NCBI GenBank assembly: GCA_035771175.1 | Contig: CM069598.1 | Coordinates: 11,186,668-11,250,667, forward strand | Length of the DNA stretch: 64,000 nucleotides | Reading direction: 5' to 3' | From: Paratinospora sagittata | Lineage: Eukaryota > Streptophyta > Magnoliopsida > Ranunculales > Menispermaceae | Shown: in pieces, positions 59,801 through 64,000 of the stretch | Layout: every line of letters begins with the position of its first letter | Position numbering within the stretch: position 1 is the stretch's first letter | The notes under the pieces: generated by a model | The model's input: only the letters and a program-made list of their open reading frames with translations | The model's database searches: none | Told to the model about the DNA's origin: nothing | Translations under genes and position numbers: made by a program

Positions 59801-60456
59801 TAAAAAAAAAATGTTGTACAACTTTTAATGTTGGCATTGAATGCCGTACAACATAGCGTTTTAAAAGGATACGACTTTACGACTCCAACTTAACATTGTT
59901 GTCTCTCTATTCTTCTGTCCTTTATTTCTACAGATCTCAGTCTCTCTCTTTCACCTCTGGACATAAAGTCTTGGGATATCCATAGGTAAAGAAGTTCAGC
60001 AATAGTGAAAGATCGTCATTCTTTCTAATTTGTATTTGGTTCTCAATAGGGAATCTCTTTTTTGGGTTGTGTCTTTAAAATCTAGACAGCATAAAGTTAT
60101 TTAGCAACTAAAATTTATTTTGATTTTCATGTTGATTTTTCAGTATTTATCACCAACATTAGATGTTTGAAGAAATGCCAAAAAAACAAAACAAATTTAA
60201 ATAATCTTTTATGTTTATAGGTATATATTATAGTTAGTTATAAAATTTATTATTGGTTTTCATGTTGATTTATTAAATGTTGGAATTGCTTTTACTTCAA
60301 ATCTTTGGCAAAATAATTATATATGTTTATTTATTATATTTTACAGAATCTTTTATTTTATTTTATTTTATAACATGTCCTCGCATTGCACGAGCATATA
60401 AGCTAGGTGCAAGAAAAACAGAGACAACAACAACAAAAAAAAAAAATATAGTAAAA
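56875..60456. other. Intergenic DNA with parts duplicated from the 26-27 kb region
   Basis: At 56961-57060 a stretch resembles the TMEM97 second exon (see findings). From about 58590 (AAAGCACAAAAATATGAAGTTTC) onward, patches match 25880-27260 in order. At 59504-59511 TCTATAAA followed by CACGCC repeats the TATA block of copy 1. Between about 59630 and 60400 is ~750 bases not present in copy 1, including AAGAGCATT...GATGCTCTATAAT inverted ends (59630-59800) that suggest a small MITE. Confidence 0.45.
59504..59511 (+). promoter_or_regulatory. TATA-like block conserved with TMEM97 copy 1
   Basis: TCTATAAACACGCC matches TTTATAAACACGCC at 27108. Here it lies about 950 bases before the start codon because of an inserted segment, against about 170 in copy 1. 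Confidence 0.4.
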
Positions 60457-60777
60457 ATGGGTCTCTGCAAACTCGTGGACTCCTTCTTAGTCCTCTACTT
60501 CCTCTTCATCGCCGTCGTAGGCGTGCTCTTCGACGCTCAGGCCGTCGTCCCTACTCGCTTCTTCCCTGACGTTCTCGTTGATCATCTCTCCTCTTACACT
60601 CGCGACTTCGGCGATTATTTGGTCGCCGAGAAGTCCGATTTCTTTATCGGCCTCACTTATGTCGAACTCATCGCTCAATTGCCCGTCGCCTTCGCCAGTC
60701 TCTACGGTATTCTCGCCAAAAAATCATGGGTCCGCACTACCTGCTTGATCTACGGTGTCTCCATGCTCAGCACCATG
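60457..60777 (+). CDS. TMEM97/EXPERA-type membrane protein, first exon (copy 3)
   Basis: 107 codons, MGLCKLVDSFLVLYFLFIAVVGVLFDAQAVVPTRFFPDVLVDHLSSYTRDFGDYLVAEKSDFFIGLTYVELIAQLPVAFASLYGILAKKSWVRTTCLIYGVSMLSTM, ending at a GGTATGAG donor. It is close to copy 1 at the DNA level, keeps the strong C-ending codon bias, and carries helices 1-3. No second exon is found before the window ends: a LINE starts at 61772 in what corresponds to the intron. The exon is open and could still be functional if exon 2 lies beyond 64000, but the long 5' insertion and LINE make a pseudogene likely. Confidence 0.75.
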
Positions 60778-61771
60778 GTATGAGTTCATTACCATTCTCT
60801 CAATTTTCACTTCTTTTCTTATTTTATTTTCAAAGTTTTTGTTGTGAAAAAAAAACCCCAAACTCTCCACACTCACAAATTCAATAAAAAAAAAGAATAC
60901 AGAGATCAACGTCCACGACTAAGAGATGTAAGTAAAAAAATCTAAAAATAATAAAAAAAAAACTACGGGCAAACAATCTATTGTCAATTAACAAGTATTT
61001 CAAAGAAATTAAACACTTCAATTATTTTTACATCAGATAATACACAAATCTAAAACTTTGATAAAGAAAAATAATACAAAGAGAATACTAAAGAGAACTA
61101 GAACTTCAACTGCATCATCAGCATAAGTTTTAAACTCTATATTTTTTCACAAAGATTTTTATACATATATAGACTTTCTAGCCACAATATTTAAAAAATC
61201 GTGACCAACAAGGATTTCTCGTTCTGTACTAACATGATTTTTTATTTAAATAGATCATAAAATACTTATTTATATTTAAAAAGTTTTAATTACTTTTTAA
61301 ATACATATTTTATGTTTTAATTCAAAAAGAAATTTATGTTTAAGCCAAAATTCAACAGTTTTCAATTCATTTTTTATGATTGAGATAATTTGATGAAGTG
61401 GGTCGTAATGTTTTTGATAATTTCGTTTTGATCTTCCTTGTTTGCTTAAAAATATGAAAAAAAAGAAGTAATCTTTGATTTTTTTGGTGCCCATTTCCTC
61501 ATACTCGGTAGTTTTTTTTGACATTTTTTTGTAATCAAGATCAGAGCTGTTGGCTCTTTGTGGACTGAAAGGTATAAGTGATTAAGTTGTAAAAAATATT
61601 GGTACTAGTTTAGATGTAGACTCGTTCAACAAGAGCTTCAATTAAGTAGTTGAGTTGACCCATTAAATTATTATTTAAGATTATCATTAATAAGTCCAGA
61701 TTACAGATCAGAAAACCAACCCATCAAGATCCCCTTCTCCTTAATCTTTGAATCTTGTTAATTACAATGAA
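60778..61771 (+). other. Intron of TMEM97 copy 3, homologous to copy 1 downstream sequence
   Basis: 61377-61445 matches 27658-27735 (GATTGAGATxATTTGATGAAxTGGGTCGT, CGTTTTGATCTTCCTTGTTTGCTTAAAA), and 61655-61732 matches 27970-28049 (TTGAGTTGACCCATTAAATTA, CATCAAGATCCCCTTCT). Then it jumps to sequence matching 28852-28885 (CTTTGAATCTTGTTAATTACA), skipping the part that contains copy 2 exon 1. Confidence 0.65.
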
Positions 61772-64000
61772 TTTTTTTTTGGAAAGGTAAAGAGGGGGAA
61801 CACCCAACAAGAACAACTAGCACACTACATCTCGAACTCTCCTAGGCCAAGTAACCCCAGATGCATCTTCCCTCAAAATATTGAATAACCTACGGGGAGG
61901 GGAAGCCAGGATACACACTCCCCGATTAAACTTCAAAGCCTCAGTAGCTAAATAGTCTGCTGCTCTATTACCTTCTCTGTAAATGTGCTCAACTTGAACT
62001 AACCAATCTCTCTGAAGGAGTCTTCGACACTCATTTACCAAGTTGGAAAGGCTAAGTTGCGGCATACTGTTGCCTTTTAGCCAACCAGCCACCATAGCCG
62101 AATCTGTTTCGAAAACTATAGAACGATGGCCCTCCTCCCAAGCAAGACGTAAGCCATGAACGGCAGCCCATAATTCAGCTTCAGTTGCATTACAAGAACC
62201 AATGTTAGCCACAAATCCCCTCAACCACATACCTCGATAGTCACGGATAAGACCGCCACCCCCTGCTCGCGATGAAGCATTCTTAAGACATCCATCAGTA
62301 TTAAGCTTAGTCCAACCATGGTTGGGAGCACACCAGCCTACCATCTTCACCCTCTCTATTAGTCCAGCACCATGGACCGCCACTTGGGCTCGAAAAGCAT
62401 GAATGATTTCCGCCACTTTCCCTTTAAGCCAAGCCATGCAATACTCAAATTGAAAACGAAGATTACGAAAAACTAAATCATTCCTCCATTTCCAAAGAGC
62501 CCACACGGCAACTGTAAAGTAAGAAGCCCAGTCATAGTCAACATTACAATCATTAACGCCAGCAAGATTATGAGCAAGCCAGCTTTGGAAATCCAAATTA
62601 CTCTGAAGATGATACTCAACTGGCTGCAATAGACGCTTCCATAATTGCACGGCTCTAGAGCAATTTCGAAAAATATGATCAACATCCTCGATACATCCCA
62701 CACATTCAATACAGTCGGAAGCCATGGTGAAACCCCTTTTCATCCGCTCAGCATTGCACATGATCTTTCGATGCGCAACCATCCACAAAAAAGTCTTGCA
62801 TCTTTGAGGAACTTTAAGCTTCCAAATCATCCCCCAAAGGGAAGAAGGAACTCCCATAAGAGTGCCAGTAGAAATAGTATAGGCAGAGGACACCGTTAAT
62901 ATGCCACTTTTAGAAGCTCCCCAACAAAGGCCATCTGCAACCTCCTCCTCATCCCATAAGAGCACAGCAGCAAGTTTATTTTCAACCTCAAGAGGGAGTA
63001 AACCTGATAGAGCATTCCAGTCCCACCCTGAACCCTTCACCCAATAGCTTGAGACAGGCCTATACATCTCCACCAAACTCAAATCCCGCATTTTCATATT
63101 GATAAAGGCCACCTCACCTACCCATGTATCAAGCCAAAAAAGAGTGTCCTTACCATTACGAACTAAAGCCCGCACTCCGCTACGTAAAATCGGCGAGGCT
63201 TTAACAATGCCCCGCCACGCATTGGAAGCCCCATTCTTAGGCTGCAACCTATCAAAAGTAGCTTCCCGATGCAGATACTTCATGTAAACAACTCTAGCCC
63301 AAAAGCTATTCTTATCTGTAATTAGTCTCCATCCCAATTTGGCCAAAAAAGCCAAGTTCATATAAGCCATACTCTTAATGCCAAGACCACCGTCCTCCAT
63401 AGGTTTGATGATGATTTCCCACTTAATGAGGTTGACGCCCTGCTTTTCATTAGACCCTCCCCATAGAAAACGTCGAACTAATTTATCAATGGTATTACAC
63501 ACCCCTATTGGTAACACCATAGTCTGCATGATGTACATGGGAATAGAATTAAGCACCGATTTAACTAGAACCAATCTACCCGCAAAGGACAAGAATTTTG
63601 TCTTCCACCCCGCCAAACGAGTAGACACTCTCTCAATGATATACTGAAAGTCAGCAGGTCGGACCCTCCCATGAATGGAGGGAGCACCAAGATACCGACC
63701 CAAATTGTCCGTAAGGGGAATACCAGAAATAGTAGATATGTCTTGAGCCACCGCAAGCTCCACATTGTGAGATACGAATATAAGAGATTTCTGGTAGTTA
63801 ACTCTTTGGCCCGAGCACGCACAAAATAAATTCAGGCACTTCATAATAACCTTTATCTGCTCTGTAGAAGCTTCTGCAAACAAAACCATATCATCTGCAA
63901 AGAAAAGGTGGGAGATAGAAGGACCATTACGAGAAAGCTGTATGGGTTTCCAATCCTTTCGCTCCACTGCCCCATTAATCAAATGACCCAATCTTTCAAT
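61772..64000 (-). mobile_element. L1-type LINE, 3' part (runs off window)
   Basis: A run of nine T at 61772-61780 is the poly(A) tail of a minus-strand element. A short 3'UTR (~36 bases) precedes the stop of a long ORF2 that is open to the window edge. The element lies in the intron of TMEM97 copy 3. A target duplication would need the other end, beyond the window. Confidence 0.88.
61817..64000 (-). CDS. LINE ORF2 C-terminal part: reverse transcriptase end, zf-RVT, RNase H (partial)
   Basis: An uninterrupted frame of about 727 residues that continues upstream beyond the window (IERLGHLINGAV... is already mid-protein). It contains the reverse-transcriptase catalytic box FADDMVLF, the thumb region (RLAGWKTKFLSFAGRLVLVKSVLNSIPMY), the zf-RVT block (SLWGMIWKLKVPQRCKTFLWM...CIECVGCIEDVDHIFRNC) and a C-terminal RNase H (LNTDGCLKNASSRAGGGGLIRD, EAELWAAVHGLRLA, FETDSAMV, HIYREGNRAADYLA) with all catalytic acids. 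Plant L1 elements with such an RNase H are well known. Lack of any stop or frameshift suggests a young insertion. There is no true start in the window; the first Met candidates are not the real start. Confidence 0.93.
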   Translation of the reverse strand: MERLGHLINGAVERKDWKPIQLSRNGPSISHLFFADDMVLFAEASTEQIKVIMKCLNLFCACSGQRVNYQKSLIFVSHNVELAVAQDISTISGIPLTDNLGRYLGAPSIHGRVRPADFQYIIERVSTRLAGWKTKFLSFAGRLVLVKSVLNSIPMYIMQTMVLPIGVCNTIDKLVRRFLWGGSNEKQGVNLIKWEIIIKPMEDGGLGIKSMAYMNLAFLAKLGWRLITDKNSFWARVVYMKYLHREATFDRLQPKNGASNAWRGIVKASPILRSGVRALVRNGKDTLFWLDTWVGEVAFINMKMRDLSLVEMYRPVSSYWVKGSGWDWNALSGLLPLEVENKLAAVLLWDEEEVADGLCWGASKSGILTVSSAYTISTGTLMGVPSSLWGMIWKLKVPQRCKTFLWMVAHRKIMCNAERMKRGFTMASDCIECVGCIEDVDHIFRNCSRAVQLWKRLLQPVEYHLQSNLDFQSWLAHNLAGVNDCNVDYDWASYFTVAVWALWKWRNDLVFRNLRFQFEYCMAWLKGKVAEIIHAFRAQVAVHGAGLIERVKMVGWCAPNHGWTKLNTDGCLKNASSRAGGGGLIRDYRGMWLRGFVANIGSCNATEAELWAAVHGLRLAWEEGHRSIVFETDSAMVAGWLKGNSMPQLSLSNLVNECRRLLQRDWLVQVEHIYREGNRAADYLATEALKFNRGVCILASPPRRLFNILREDASGVTWPRRVRDVVC

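Overview
This window is nuclear DNA from a flowering plant, most likely a eudicot. The DNA is AT-rich, the genes have short exons with GT/AG introns, the protein families are plant-type (GLR channel, CYP77, septum-promoting small GTPase, chloroplast-type pseudouridine synthase), and the mobile elements are plant Copia, Gypsy, LINE, TRIM-like and MITE types. No species is named, because nothing here decides it.

Left half (1-30 kb), mostly host genes. The 3' end of a clade III-type glutamate receptor-like channel gene (1-1241, +) is followed by a single-exon cytochrome P450 of the CYP77B type (3524-5083, -), a six-exon septum-promoting-type small GTPase (11034-13365, +), and a nine-exon RluA-type pseudouridine synthase resembling plant 'RNA pseudouridine synthase 6, chloroplastic' (18929-23101, +). 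Next comes a three-exon gene for a 98-residue protein I cannot assign (24926-26123, -). About 1.2 kb away, in divergent orientation, lie two tandem first exons of a TMEM97/EXPERA-type four-helix ER membrane protein (27286 and 28101) followed by only one second exon (29352-29534). The spacers hold MITEs, microsatellites and small TRIM-like LTR pieces.

Middle (30-45 kb), mostly repeats. It holds a ~690 bp near-perfect foldback, a ~950 bp terminal-inverted-repeat element with a TAAATA target duplication, and then a host/retrotransposon mosaic at 37.3-43.7 kb. In the mosaic, two Copia LTR-plus-gag units are interleaved with two or three copies of exons of a host membrane-protein gene, and part of the host gene sits between gag and RNase H of the Copia element.

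Right half (45-64 kb), nested retrotransposons and then a second TMEM97-type locus. A 1.45 kb Gypsy LTR in minus orientation (45686-47137) and a related LTR in plus orientation (53640-55047) flank degenerate Gypsy coding DNA. Inside that DNA lies a 3015 bp solo LTR with a perfect 5 bp target duplication. A third TMEM97 first exon (60457-60777) lies in a segment clearly duplicated from the 26-29 kb locus. Its intron is interrupted at 61772 by a minus-strand L1-type LINE whose ORF is open to the window edge.

The genes do not form a pathway or operon. The main story is gene duplication, with retroelements rearranging exons around the TMEM97-type genes and the host gene at 37-44 kb. The order GLR, small unknown gene, paired TMEM97 genes also resembles a block I recall from Arabidopsis chromosome 1 (GLR3.4 region). 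That is from memory and unchecked.
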